64,000 nt of DNA from Bacteroidota bacterium (GCA_947447375.1 CANFJB010000004.1:62001-126000); one strand, 5' to 3'; shown: positions 9,167-18,793, counted from the stretch's first letter. Numbers and translations are program-made. The notes: generated by a model from the letters alone, not told the origin.

Positions 9167-11281
9167 TTATAATTTTTCAGTTACTACATCAAGTCGATTT
9201 AAGTAGTAATTGTACATTTCTTGTTGCGCTCTAAAAACAGAATCTTTACCTCTTAATCGGTATTTATTATCCAATTTATCCGAATGCAAACGCGATTTTA
9301 CATTTCCTTTCCAACCAATATTAAAAATATCTATCAGTTCATTTTTTATTCTTTCATCATAAATTGGACAGGTAACCTCAACTCTTCCTTCCACATTTCG
9401 AGTCATAAAATCAGCTGATGAAATAAATATTTCGGGATCATTATCATTACTAAAAATATAGATTCTTGCGTGCTCTAAGTAATTGTCTACTATACTAATA
9501 GCCTCAATGTTTGAACTCATTCCTTTAACACCAGGGATTAAAGAGCATATGCCTCTAACTTGAAGTTGGATGGTCACTCCAGCGTTACTTGCATCGTATA
9601 ATTTATCAATTAATTGAACATCGGTCAAACTATTCAATTTAAGTTTGATAAAGGCCGTTTTACCATTTTCCGCATTAGTAATTTCGCGATCAATTAACTT
9701 ATTGATTTTGGTTCTTGTGTAATGCGGGGAAACAATTAAATGTTTGTATCGATGAACTCTATAATTCACATTAAAGAACTCAAATATCTTAGAAACGTCT
9801 TTTAAAATTTGCTGGTGACTGGTAAATAAAGTCACATCAGTATAAACTCTTGCGGTTGCTTCATTAAAATTACCTGTAGAAATGAAACCATAACGAACTA
9901 ATTTTCCGTTTTGAATTCTCTCAACCAAGCAAATTTTACTATGAACTTTCAAACCTTTGATTCCGAAAATTAACTCAATTCCTTCGGTTTGCATTTGTTC
10001 GGCATAAGAAATGTTACTTGCTTCATCAAAACGCGCTTGAAGTTCAATTTGAACCGTAACTTTCTTTCCGTTTTTAGCAGCATTAATCAACGAACTAATC
10101 ACTTGAGAGTTTTTTGCTAATCGATATAAAGTAATTTTAATAGCAGTTACATGCGGATCTAAAGCAGCTTCTCTTAAGAATTTAATGATGTAAGAAAACG
10201 ACTGATACGGTGCATTTACTAAATAATCTTTCTTCGCAATTTTATTCAAAATACTTCCGTCCAAACTCAATCCTTCAACAGGTAACGGGATTTTTGGTTC
10301 GTATAATAAATCAAATCTTCCAAGATTTGGAAAATCCATAAAATCACGTCTATTGTGGTATCTTCCACCAGGAATAATACTATCGGAAGCATCAATTCCC
10401 ATATTGGTAAGGAAAAATTTTAAGGTATCTTTACCTATGGATTGATCGTAAACAAAGCGCACTGGCTCCCCTATTCTTCTGTCTTTTACGCTGGTTGCAA
10501 TTTTTTCAAGCATACTTTTACTCATGTCGCTATCAATATCTAATTGAGCGTCACGGGTAATTTTAATCATGTGAGCAGAAATGCTTTCGTAATCAAAAAT
10601 ATTGAACAAACTTGATAAATTATGACGAATTACATCATCTAAAAGAATAACGTATTGCTTATCATCAACAGAAGGTAAAACTACAAAACGGTTAATTGAT
10701 TTTGGAATTTCAATTACGGCATAACGGATTTCCTTTTTTGGTTTAACCAATCCTAAAATTTTAGGTTCTGATTCGGGTTTCATTACTAATTTAACTGCCA
10801 GATAACCTAAAGTGTCTTTCAAAACAGGAAATTCCGCCAAGTCATTTAAGATAATTGTAACTAAAGCAGGACTTACTTTTTGAATAAAAAAATCTTTAAT
10901 GAAATTTTCTTGTTCACTTGTAATCTGACTTTCGTCAATGATGTAGATATTTTCAGCCTGTAATTTATCTTCAATAATTTTTAGAATCCTTAAACTTTCG
11001 GTTTGCTGTTCGATTACAATTTCGGTAATGTCTTTTACCAATTGATTTGCACTTATTCCCATGAGTACTTTCTCACCTGAAATTCCTGACAAACTCAATC
11101 GGCGAATTGCCGCAAATCGAACTCTAAAAAACTCATCCAAGTTATTTGAAAATATTCCTAAAAATCGCAAACGATCTAATAACGGCACATTTTCATCGGA
11201 AGCTTCCTGAAGAACACGAGCGTTAAATGCAAGCCAGCTTTTTTCTCTATCTATGTATTTGTAATCCAAATTTTTATTCAT
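9167..11281 (-). CDS. ppk1: Polyphosphate kinase 1
   Basis: Makes long-chain polyphosphate from ATP (704 aa, normal length). The autophosphorylated His lies in KVHSKICLV near residue 445, and the second catalytic His in EHARIYIF near residue 603; FISTGNFNEATA and the RFDEASN block are also conserved. Domain order is N-terminal four-helix domain, head domain, then two PLD-like catalytic domains. The start overlaps the end of the sixA-like gene by 8 bases and ppx follows after 31 bases, forming a sixA-ppk1-ppx operon. Confidence 0.97.
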   Translation of the reverse strand: MNKNLDYKYIDREKSWLAFNARVLQEASDENVPLLDRLRFLGIFSNNLDEFFRVRFAAIRRLSLSGISGEKVLMGISANQLVKDITEIVIEQQTESLRILKIIEDKLQAENIYIIDESQITSEQENFIKDFFIQKVSPALVTIILNDLAEFPVLKDTLGYLAVKLVMKPESEPKILGLVKPKKEIRYAVIEIPKSINRFVVLPSVDDKQYVILLDDVIRHNLSSLFNIFDYESISAHMIKITRDAQLDIDSDMSKSMLEKIATSVKDRRIGEPVRFVYDQSIGKDTLKFFLTNMGIDASDSIIPGGRYHNRRDFMDFPNLGRFDLLYEPKIPLPVEGLSLDGSILNKIAKKDYLVNAPYQSFSYIIKFLREAALDPHVTAIKITLYRLAKNSQVISSLINAAKNGKKVTVQIELQARFDEASNISYAEQMQTEGIELIFGIKGLKVHSKICLVERIQNGKLVRYGFISTGNFNEATARVYTDVTLFTSHQQILKDVSKIFEFFNVNYRVHRYKHLIVSPHYTRTKINKLIDREITNAENGKTAFIKLKLNSLTDVQLIDKLYDASNAGVTIQLQVRGICSLIPGVKGMSSNIEAISIVDNYLEHARIYIFSNDNDPEIFISSADFMTRNVEGRVEVTCPIYDERIKNELIDIFNIGWKGNVKSRLHSDKLDNKYRLRGKDSVFRAQQEMYNYYLNRLDVVTEKL

Positions 11282-11765
11282 ACTTTAAATCTCTGGGGAA
11301 TACTACTTTTTGTGTTTTCCCTTTTTTCAATAATTTCCATTCCAAACAATCAAATTTAATCCAAACTAAACCTGAAGTGGGAACATTTTCAATAAATATA
11401 TCGCCAAATTTATTAACAAAATTTGTTATAGCCTCATTATGACCAAAAAGAATAACATTTTCTAAATCATTGTTTAATGATTTGATTACTTTTTCCAACT
11501 GATTTTCATCAAATGTATATAAATCTTCATTTATAATAATTTCATTAACAGGAAACGAATAATTAGTTGCAAAAATCGTAGCTGTTTCAAAGGCTCGTCT
11601 AGCATTGCTGCTAAATAATACAAATTTATCACTTATCAAACTTAAACTATCCAATGAAACCAAAGTAGCGTCATTCCTACCTCTTTCTGTTAAATTTCGT
11701 TCTTTATCACTAACTGGATTGTCCCAGCTGGATTTTGCATGTCTAATAAGTATTAAATTTTTCAT
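11274..11765 (-). CDS. sixA: SixA-like histidine phosphatase
   Basis: A 163-aa histidine phosphatase of the phosphoglycerate-mutase superfamily. The RHG-type motif appears as LIRHAKSSW at residues 6-14, RERG-type TERGRND near 27, and the second catalytic His in LFGHNEAI near 111. SixA enzymes remove phosphate from phosphohistidine. First gene of the polyphosphate operon, overlapping ppk1 by 8 bases. Since Ppk1 works through a phosphohistidine intermediate, a link to it is tempting but unproven. Confidence 0.85.
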   Translation of the reverse strand: MKNLILIRHAKSSWDNPVSDKERNLTERGRNDATLVSLDSLSLISDKFVLFSSNARRAFETATIFATNYSFPVNEIIINEDLYTFDENQLEKVIKSLNNDLENVILFGHNEAITNFVNKFGDIFIENVPTSGLVWIKFDCLEWKLLKKGKTQKVVFPRDLKYE

Positions 11766-11877
11766 GTGTTTTGAAATTTATATTGATAATATCAAAAGGT
11801 GATTCAAATAGAATTTACAATATACGAATTATTTGCTGAATTAATTATGGTCGAAATGCCTTTTTATTTTAAAATAA

Positions 11878-11907
11878 TTGGAATTGTTTTATTTAAATGT
11901 ACCTTTG
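11878..11907 (+). promoter_or_regulatory. Consensus Bacteroidota promoter for the KTSC gene
   Basis: TTG at 11878-11880, a spacer of exactly 19 bases, and TACCTTTG at 11900-11907 reproduce both the -33 and -7 elements. Predicted transcription starts near 11912, leaving a leader of about 67 nt. Confidence 0.8.
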
Positions 11908-11978
11908 CAAAAAATTTGTCATTTTTAATGATTGTAAAATAAATTATATCATTTGAAAGACGCTTATTTAATAAGTTT

Positions 11979-12419
11979 ATGAAAAAAATAGTTGAATACA
12001 GAAAGTTACTAAACGTTGATAAAACTGTAGATTTAAAAGATTTGAAAACCATCTATCGTAATGCGATGAAAGATGCGCATCCTGATAAATTTCAAGGAGA
12101 TGACGAAGGTTTGAAAGCTGCAGAAGAAAATAGTAAAAAAATTATTGAAGCCTACTACTTTTTGGTAAGTATCAATCCTGAAACTATTAAACAAAACTTA
12201 CCTGAATACACTGAAACTATTAGTACTTCAACAATTACAGACTATAAATTTGTTGACGGAAGATTAATTATCAATTTTTCAAATGGTAGTGTTTACGAAT
12301 ATATTAGTGTTCCTAAAGCTACTTATGTAAAAATGGTAAACGCAGATTCTCCTGGTAGATTTGCGAAAAGACACATTTTAAATGCTTTTACTTGGAGAAA
12401 AACAACAAACCAAGATTAA
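11979..12419 (+). CDS. J-domain-like / KTSC domain protein
   Basis: A 146-aa cytoplasmic protein. Residues 1-65 resemble a DnaJ domain, with the HPD tripeptide in DAHPDKF near residue 35; residues 75-140 form a KTSC domain, opening with the characteristic Ser/Thr-x-x-Ile pattern (TSTITDYKF) and a VYEYISVP strand. KTSC is found with or near RNA- and protein-modifying factors but has no settled function. HPD suggests DnaK co-chaperone activity, which is inference. Monocistronic between its own consensus promoter and a strong terminator. Confidence 0.8.
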   Translation: MKKIVEYRKLLNVDKTVDLKDLKTIYRNAMKDAHPDKFQGDDEGLKAAEENSKKIIEAYYFLVSINPETIKQNLPEYTETISTSTITDYKFVDGRLIINFSNGSVYEYISVPKATYVKMVNADSPGRFAKRHILNAFTWRKTTNQD

Positions 12420-12436
12420 TATTTATCATAGAATAT

Positions 12437-12473
12437 AAAAAAGGGGTTTAAACAATTTTTAAACCCCTTTTTT
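12437..12473. terminator. Bidirectional terminator
   Basis: A near-perfect stem built on AAGGGGTTTAAA and TTTAAACCCCTT with a 5-base loop, flanked by an A-run on the left and a T-run on the right. It serves both the KTSC gene (+) and the convergent AAA+ ATPase gene (-). Confidence 0.9.
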
Positions 12474-12474
12474 A

Positions 12475-13938
12475 TTACAATTTATTAATGTAATTTCTAT
12501 AAATATCACTGAATTGATATCCTTGAGAAATTCTGTCTTTGCTTAATTTGTCGTATTCCACCAAAGCCCATAATACAAACTCTTTCATAAAATAAACATC
12601 CTCGTTTGCCAGTTTCGGTTGGTATTTTTTAATCAAAACTGAAAGAGGTGTTATCGAATCCAATATTGATTTGTATTCTTCATCTGTAGCATCGTCTAAC
12701 AATTCAAATCCGCTTTCAGCAAAAAACCATTCTATTAAATCGGAATAGGCAGTTTTTTCATCTTGCTTTTCTAATTTCTCAATCTTAGGAAAATATGCTG
12801 GCAAAAAGGTATGAATTGCATCGCCAATTAAATGTTGTGCAACAACAGCAGCTCCTTCCTGTTCGCCTTCATAAACTAATTCAACTTTTCCCGTAATAGA
12901 AGGAATTATTCCCATAAAATCGGATAATCTTACCGAAGTTTTATCCATTCCAGATTTTAAAGCACGGCGTTCAGCAGAACTCAATAAATTTTCATAAGCC
13001 GTAATGCTCAATCTTGCACTTACCCCGCTTTTATTATCAATATATTCACTTTCACGCGCTTCAAAAACAATTTGCTCCAATAAATCTTTGGCTAATGAAG
13101 GAACATAAACCGCATCACTTTGAATCTGATCCAATTTAGCTTCTTGCTCCGTAATTGTTCTTGCAATTTCAATAGTTTCTGGATAATGTGTTAGAATTTG
13201 AGAACCAATTCTATCTTTCAATGGAGTCACAATACTTCCTCGATTGGTATAATCTTCTGGATTTGCAGTAAATACGAACTGCATATCCAATGGCATTCTT
13301 AATTTAAATCCACGTATTTGAATGTCACCTTCCTGCAAAATATTGAACAATGCCACTTGAATTCGGGCTTGTAAATCTGGTAATTCGTTGATCACAAATA
13401 TGCAACGATTGGCTCTTGGAATCATTCCAAAGTGTATCACGCGATCATCAGCATATGATAATTTCAAATTCGCTGCTTTTATCGGATCTACATCACCAAT
13501 TAAATCTGCCACAGTTACATCAGGTGTCGCCAATTTTTCAAAAAATCTTTCACTTCTATGAATCCACTGAATTGGAGTTTTATCGCCTTCAGCAGCAATT
13601 AAATCTTTAGCAAAACGAGAAATTGGTTTCAATGGATCATCATTAATTTCAGAACCTGCAACAATAGGCATATATTCATCTAACAATTCAATCATCAAAC
13701 GTGCCAATCGTGTTTTGGCTTGACCACGAAGTCCTAATAAATTGATGTTGTGGCGTGATAAAATTGCTCGTTCCAATTCTGGAATTACTGTATTTTCAAA
13801 TCCATGAACACCTTGAAATACAGGCTTTCCAGTTTTAATTTTTTCTCTAAGATTATTTCGTAACTCGTCTTTTATATTTTTACTTTGGTATCCCGCAGCT
13901 TTTAATTCTCCTAAAGTTTTAATGGTATCTATTTTCAT
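12475..13938 (-). CDS. MoxR/ChlI-like AAA+ ATPase
   Basis: A 487-aa AAA+ ATPase of the magnesium-chelatase ChlI / MoxR clade. The Walker A is LLGLRGQAKTRLAR near residue 67-80, Walker B-like FVINELPDL near 187, and the arginine-finger region follows FTANPEDYTNRGSIVTPLKDRIG. Such ATPases act as chaperones with a VWA-domain partner, and a VWA protein is encoded 17 bases upstream in the same operon. No porphyrin or bacteriochlorophyll genes are near, so metal chelation of tetrapyrroles is unlikely. Client unknown. Confidence 0.85.
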   Translation of the reverse strand: MKIDTIKTLGELKAAGYQSKNIKDELRNNLREKIKTGKPVFQGVHGFENTVIPELERAILSRHNINLLGLRGQAKTRLARLMIELLDEYMPIVAGSEINDDPLKPISRFAKDLIAAEGDKTPIQWIHRSERFFEKLATPDVTVADLIGDVDPIKAANLKLSYADDRVIHFGMIPRANRCIFVINELPDLQARIQVALFNILQEGDIQIRGFKLRMPLDMQFVFTANPEDYTNRGSIVTPLKDRIGSQILTHYPETIEIARTITEQEAKLDQIQSDAVYVPSLAKDLLEQIVFEARESEYIDNKSGVSARLSITAYENLLSSAERRALKSGMDKTSVRLSDFMGIIPSITGKVELVYEGEQEGAAVVAQHLIGDAIHTFLPAYFPKIEKLEKQDEKTAYSDLIEWFFAESGFELLDDATDEEYKSILDSITPLSVLIKKYQPKLANEDVYFMKEFVLWALVEYDKLSKDRISQGYQFSDIYRNYINKL

Positions 13939-13955
13939 AATAATATATTATCGTT

Positions 13956-15074
13956 CTATTTAATTCTCTTTTTTCTGTTGGTTTCATAATCTTCAAAAAT
14001 CATTTCTCCAAGGCCTTTTAATCCTGTATAAAATGCTTTTCCTTGATTTTCTTCTGTGAATCGATTGACAAATTTTTGCAAATACGGATCATTTGCAATC
14101 ATAAAAGTGGTGATAGGAATGTGCAATTTTCTGGCTTGTTGCGCTTGACTGTAGCATTTATTTACAATGTATTCGTCCAATCCGTTGCTGTTCATGTAAT
14201 ATTCTCCGTCTTTTTCACGAACACAACTCGGTTTACCATCGGTAATCATGAAAATTTGCTTGTTGGTGTTGCGCTTTCGTCTCAATAAATCCATCGCTAG
14301 TTGCAAACCCGCCACTGTATTGGTATGATATGGACCCACTTTCAAGTATGGCAAATCGCGAATTGCAATTGTCCAAGCGTCATTTCCAAAAACCAAAATA
14401 TCTAGGGTGTCTTTTGGGTACCGCGTTGTAATTAATTCTGCCAATGCCATTGCTACTTTTTTAGCAGGTGTAATTCGATCTTCGCCATAAAGAATCATAC
14501 TATGACTGATGTCAATCATTAAAACGGTACTCATTTGAGATTTGAATTGGGTATCTTCCACAACCAAATCTTTTTCGGTCAATAGAAAATCATCAACTCC
14601 GTTATTAATTTGAGCATTACGCAAACTTTCGGTCAAAGAAATTTGTTCTAAACCATCACCAAAATGAAATTCACGCAATTCACCAGTATGCTCATCACCA
14701 TTTCCTGAATGCTTTGTTTTATGATTTCCATTACCGGAACGCTTTAAATTTCCAAATATTTGATCTAAAGCTTGTTGCCGAATTGCTCTTTCGGTTTTTG
14801 CTGTTATACCGGTTCCCGACGAACCATCTTCTTTTAGTTCTTCTCGAATGTATCCCTTTTTCTTTAAATCTTCAATAAAATCGTCAATCGTGTAGCTTGA
14901 ATCGGTTAATTTGTATTCTTTATCCAATTCCCGCAACCAATCAATTGCCTCATCAAAATCACCAGAAGTATGGGTTATTAATTCTTTAAACACTTCGAAA
15001 AGTCTATCAAATGGTGATTGAAATGGGGCTTCATACTGCTTGTAATAAAAGCCTTTTCTAAATTCATTTTTCAT
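13956..15074 (-). CDS. VWA domain protein (ChlD/CoxE-like partner)
   Basis: A 372-aa protein. The C-terminal half (about 185-360) is a von Willebrand A domain with an intact MIDAS: DISHSM near residue 188 (DxSxS) and the ITDGKPS block near 277. The N-terminal half is charged and contains a Gly/His/Lys-rich low-complexity stretch near 115-130 (SGNGNHKTKHSGNGDEH). No signal peptide or membrane segment is seen, so it is cytoplasmic. It is the first gene of a pair with the AAA+ ATPase; together they fit the MoxR-VWA chaperone plan. Confidence 0.85.
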   Translation of the reverse strand: MKNEFRKGFYYKQYEAPFQSPFDRLFEVFKELITHTSGDFDEAIDWLRELDKEYKLTDSSYTIDDFIEDLKKKGYIREELKEDGSSGTGITAKTERAIRQQALDQIFGNLKRSGNGNHKTKHSGNGDEHTGELREFHFGDGLEQISLTESLRNAQINNGVDDFLLTEKDLVVEDTQFKSQMSTVLMIDISHSMILYGEDRITPAKKVAMALAELITTRYPKDTLDILVFGNDAWTIAIRDLPYLKVGPYHTNTVAGLQLAMDLLRRKRNTNKQIFMITDGKPSCVREKDGEYYMNSNGLDEYIVNKCYSQAQQARKLHIPITTFMIANDPYLQKFVNRFTEENQGKAFYTGLKGLGEMIFEDYETNRKKRIK

Positions 15075-15198
15075 AGAAATAAAATTAATATAATTAATTA
15101 CTTAATAGAATAAAACGAGTAATAATTTTTAGTTAAAGTATTTTAAACGATTTGAATTTACTCAAATATAATTTCATAAATTTGAACAATATTAAGAT

Positions 15199-15996
15199 AT
15201 GATGATTGAATTTATAGAATATTTTTGCGCCTTATTGATTGGTATTCTTCTTGGTTTAACCGGTGGAGGCGGATCAATATTAACCGTTCCTGTTTTGGTA
15301 TATATATTAAATTATAATCCAATAATAGCTTCTTCTTATTCCCTTTTCATTGTAGGAATGACTTCTACTTTTGGAACATTAATAAATTTAAAAAAGGGAA
15401 ATGTAGTTTTAAAAACTGGATTTATTTTTGCAATACCTTCTTTGATTTCAGTTTATATAACAAGAAAATACATTGTACATTCCATCCCAGAAATTTTAAT
15501 TCAAAATAGTTATTTCACCATAACTAAAGATTTATTTTTAATGGTATTATTTGCAATAGTGATGCTTTTTGCAGCTTTATCAATGCTTAAAACTCCTAAA
15601 ACAAACACTTTAGAAGTAGAAGACAGTAAACCAAATATTTTTATTATTGTTTTTCAAATTTTTTGTGTTGGAATACTAATTGGTTTAATTGGAGCCGGCG
15701 GAGGTTTTTTAATTATTCCTGCTTTAGTACATTTTGCAAAATTGCCAATAAAAAAAGCCATTGGTACTTCCCTATTAATAATTTCATGTAATTCCTTAAT
15801 TGGTTTTTCGGGTGACGTTCAAAATATAAATCCAGATTGGTATTTCCTATTTAAATTCGCAGGATTTGCAATGACAGGAATATTTATTGGTATTTATTTA
15901 AGTCGTTTTTTTAATGACAGGAATTTGAAAAAAATATTCGGTTGGTTTGTATTAACTATGGCCGTTTTTATATTAACAAAAGAAATTTTATTCTAA
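15199..15996 (+). CDS. TauE/SafE family permease
   Basis: A 265-aa membrane protein with about eight hydrophobic segments in two repeated halves; each half opens with a glycine-rich motif (GLTGGGGSILTVP near residue 21 and GLIGAGGGFLIIP near 163). The family exports sulfite, sulfoacetate or related sulfur anions. It is 23 bases upstream of an MBL-rhodanese gene, a pairing common in sulfide-detoxification operons, so export of sulfite or thiosulfate is a reasonable inference. Confidence 0.85.
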   Translation: MMIEFIEYFCALLIGILLGLTGGGGSILTVPVLVYILNYNPIIASSYSLFIVGMTSTFGTLINLKKGNVVLKTGFIFAIPSLISVYITRKYIVHSIPEILIQNSYFTITKDLFLMVLFAIVMLFAALSMLKTPKTNTLEVEDSKPNIFIIVFQIFCVGILIGLIGAGGGFLIIPALVHFAKLPIKKAIGTSLLIISCNSLIGFSGDVQNINPDWYFLFKFAGFAMTGIFIGIYLSRFFNDRNLKKIFGWFVLTMAVFILTKEILF

Positions 15997-16019
15997 ATAT
16001 TATTACAAATTCATATTAA

Positions 16020-17432
16020 ATGAAAATACAACAAATTTATACCGGATGTATTGCTCAAGCCGCTTATTATATTGAAAATAAAGGCGAAGTTGCCATATTC
16101 GATCCGTTGAGAGAAGTTCAGCCTTATATAGATAAAGCCAATTTAGATCACGCCAAAATAAAGTATATTTTTGAAACACATTTTCATGCCGATTTTGTTT
16201 CTGGTCATCTTGATTTAGCCAACAAAACCGGTGGAGAAATTGTTTTTGGACCCACAGCAAAACCTGAATTTAGTGCTATAGTTGCAACAGACAATCAAGA
16301 ATTTAAAGTTGGAGATTATACTATTAAAGCGATTCACACTCCGGGACATACTATGGAAAGCACGTGTTATTTATTGATTGATGAAAATGGAAAAGAACAC
16401 GGAATTATCACTGGCGATACATTGTTTATTGGTGATGTAGGAAGACCAGATTTAGCACAATCATTGGTTAAAGACTTGACACAAGAAAAATTAGCTTCCT
16501 ATTTATATGATTCATTAAGAAATAAAATCATGCCTTTATCAGATGATTTGATTGTTTACCCTAGTCATGGTGCGGGAAGTGCTTGCGGAAAAAACATGAG
16601 TAAAGAAACTACTGATACATTGGGTAATCAAAAGAAAATAAATTATGCTTTGAGAGCAAATATGACTCGGGAGGAATTTACTTCCGAGGTATTAGATGGT
16701 TTAGGAGTTCCTCCAGCCTATTTTCCTCAAAATGTAATGATGAATATTCAAGGTTATGCAAGTTTAGATTCTGTTATTGATAAATCAAAAAAACCTTTAA
16801 GTCCTTCAGAATTTAATGCTATTGCAAATGATACTGACGCTATTATTTTAGATGTTCGTCATGAAAATGATTTTGTTAAATGTCATATTCCTAGATCCAT
16901 CTTTATTGGAATACAAGGAAATTTTGCTCCGTGGGTAGGTTCGTTAATCATGAATACGAAACAACCAATAGTATTAATTACCCCTGATGGAATGGAAAAC
17001 GAAACTATTACTCGACTTTCAAGAGTTGGTTTTGACAATGTTTTGGGTTATCTTGAAGGAGGAATTGATTCCTGGAAAAAATCAGGATTTGAAACAGATA
17101 GCATTCATTCCATTTCGCCTGAGCAATTTTCGAATGAATTAAAAGCAAATAGTATTATTGTAGATGCAAGAAAGCCAAGCGAGTTTGATGCTGAACACAT
17201 TGAGAATGCAATAAACTTACCATTGGATACAATTAACTCACATTTAGATTTAGTTCCTAAAAATGAAGATTTTTATTTACATTGCGCTGGTGGTTATCGT
17301 TCGGTAATAATGGCTTCTATATTAAAATCTCGTGGATTTCATCATTTTACAAATATTGAAAAAGGAATTAGTGGAATTAGAACTACAAATGTTCCTATGA
17401 CAGTTTTTGTATGTCCTTCAACGATAAAGTAA
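16020..17432 (+). CDS. MBL-fold hydrolase with two rhodanese domains (persulfide dioxygenase-like)
   Basis: A 470-aa cytoplasmic fusion. Residues 1-200 are a metallo-beta-lactamase fold of the ETHE1/persulfide dioxygenase type: THFHADFVSGH (residues 53-63), HTPGHT and TGDTLFIGDVGRPD. Two rhodanese domains follow (about 260-355 and 370-465). Only the second keeps the catalytic loop Cys (HCAGGYRS, Cys near 422); the first has a cysteine-free loop (LITPDGMEN). It probably oxidises glutathione or low-molecular-weight persulfide to sulfite, which the upstream TauE permease could export. Confidence 0.88.
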   Translation: MKIQQIYTGCIAQAAYYIENKGEVAIFDPLREVQPYIDKANLDHAKIKYIFETHFHADFVSGHLDLANKTGGEIVFGPTAKPEFSAIVATDNQEFKVGDYTIKAIHTPGHTMESTCYLLIDENGKEHGIITGDTLFIGDVGRPDLAQSLVKDLTQEKLASYLYDSLRNKIMPLSDDLIVYPSHGAGSACGKNMSKETTDTLGNQKKINYALRANMTREEFTSEVLDGLGVPPAYFPQNVMMNIQGYASLDSVIDKSKKPLSPSEFNAIANDTDAIILDVRHENDFVKCHIPRSIFIGIQGNFAPWVGSLIMNTKQPIVLITPDGMENETITRLSRVGFDNVLGYLEGGIDSWKKSGFETDSIHSISPEQFSNELKANSIIVDARKPSEFDAEHIENAINLPLDTINSHLDLVPKNEDFYLHCAGGYRSVIMASILKSRGFHHFTNIEKGISGIRTTNVPMTVFVCPSTIK

Positions 17433-17494
17433 TAAAATATAAACAATAACAAAAAATTAAGTAATTTAAATGTAACAACTTTGTTATTTTTAAA

Positions 17495-17502
17495 TACTTT
17501 TG
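17495..17502 (+). promoter_or_regulatory. Promoter -7 box of the TlpA-like gene
   Basis: TACTTTTG matches TAnnTTTG and lies 26 bases before the start codon. The -33 element is weak. Confidence 0.55.
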
Positions 17503-17528
17503 CAACCTAAAATTTAAACTAATTAAAA

Positions 17529-18686
17529 ATGAAAAGAATTTTAATGCTATTAGCTGTAATAACAGTTATAATTTCGTGTAATAAAGCAGGAGAGAATGAA
17601 TATATTATTTCAGGAACTGTAAAAGGTATTGCTGATGGAAAAACAGTAGTACTTGAAAAACAGGATGAAATGGGACAATTTATTCCAATGGATACTGTAA
17701 AAGTTAAAGATGGAAAATTCATGATGAAAGGTTCTGCAAAAGAGCCAGAAATTATGTTAATTCAAGTTGAAGCCATTCAAGGAAAAGTTCCGTTTGTACT
17801 TGAAAATGGAGATATTGATATTATTGTAGATAAAGACAGTTTACAAAAATCTAAATTTTCTGGAACATTTAATAATGATGTGTTTTCAAAATTCAATGAC
17901 GATTTAACAAAATTCCAAAAAGAACTTCAGAAGAAGTTGATGGCTTTTCAAACTGCTAATATGGCAAAAATGAAAGCAGCTCAAGAAGCAAAAGATACTA
18001 TTGTAATCAATAAATTGATGAAAGAATATCAAGGAATGCAAAAAGAGGGAATGGAATTTTATGTGAAATTTGCAGAAGGAAATCCAAAAGCATTATTATC
18101 AGCATTAATTGTAGATAGTATGCTAAATGATCCATCCGTAGATGTTGCAAGAGCTAAAAAAATATACGCTAGTTTCAGTCCTGAATTGAAAAATTACAAA
18201 CCAGGAAAATCAATTCAAACTAAATTAAACAAAATTGGAAAACCTGTAACTGTTGCTGCAGCTGCTAATGTAGGAAATGTAGCGCCAGATTTTACAGCAC
18301 CAAATCCTGAAGGAAAATCAATTTCATTGAAACAGTCTTTAGGAAAAGTAACTATTGTTGATTTTTGGGCTTCTTGGTGCAAACCATGTCGTGCTGAAAA
18401 TCCAAATGTTGTAGCTCTATATGCAAAATACCATGCTAAAGGTTTGAATATTTTAAGTGTTTCATTGGATAAAGAAGCATCGGCTTGGAAAGCAGCTATT
18501 GCAAAAGATAAATTAATTTGGAATCACGTTTCTAATTTAAAAGAGTTTGAAGATCCAATTGCTTTACAATATGGAATTAATGCAATTCCAACGATTTTTG
18601 TATTGGATGCAAAAGGAGTTATCATTGCAAAAGACATACGTGGAGAGGAATTAAATGCTAAAATTGCTTCACTTTTAGGTTCATAA
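17529..18686 (+). CDS. TlpA-like thioredoxin lipoprotein with DUF4369 domain
   Basis: A 385-aa periplasm-facing lipoprotein: the signal peptide ends in the lipobox IISC (Cys near residue 16). Residues 25-115 are a DUF4369 domain, then a Lys/Gln/Met-rich helical linker (120-200), then a thioredoxin fold (about 250-385) with active site WCKPC near residue 283 and the cis-proline region AIPTIFV. Such proteins reduce envelope disulfides or support cytochrome c maturation. Monocistronic with own promoter and terminator; partner unknown. Confidence 0.88.
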   Translation: MKRILMLLAVITVIISCNKAGENEYIISGTVKGIADGKTVVLEKQDEMGQFIPMDTVKVKDGKFMMKGSAKEPEIMLIQVEAIQGKVPFVLENGDIDIIVDKDSLQKSKFSGTFNNDVFSKFNDDLTKFQKELQKKLMAFQTANMAKMKAAQEAKDTIVINKLMKEYQGMQKEGMEFYVKFAEGNPKALLSALIVDSMLNDPSVDVARAKKIYASFSPELKNYKPGKSIQTKLNKIGKPVTVAAAANVGNVAPDFTAPNPEGKSISLKQSLGKVTIVDFWASWCKPCRAENPNVVALYAKYHAKGLNILSVSLDKEASAWKAAIAKDKLIWNHVSNLKEFEDPIALQYGINAIPTIFVLDAKGVIIAKDIRGEELNAKIASLLGS

Positions 18687-18709
18687 TTATCCTAAATTAT
18701 CCTATTAAT

Positions 18710-18737
18710 TAAAATCTCCCTAGTGGAGATTTTTTTT
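18710..18737 (+). terminator. Terminator after the TlpA-like gene
   Basis: Stem AAATCTCC/GGAGATTT with a 5-base loop followed by a run of eight T. Confidence 0.85.
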
Positions 18738-18793
18738 ATTTAATTCAATACCAAGAGGTTAAAAAAAGTATCGAAATTAAGTACTTTATAAAT

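Noticed and set aside
12475..13938. Magnesium chelatase for chlorophyll synthesis
   Set aside because: Only the AAA+ fold is shared; no ChlH or tetrapyrrole genes are near, and the partner is a generic VWA protein.
16003..16260. Minus-strand 85-codon frame
   Set aside because: Opposite the metal-binding MBL coding region, which has a strong catalytic motif; no start or family evidence.
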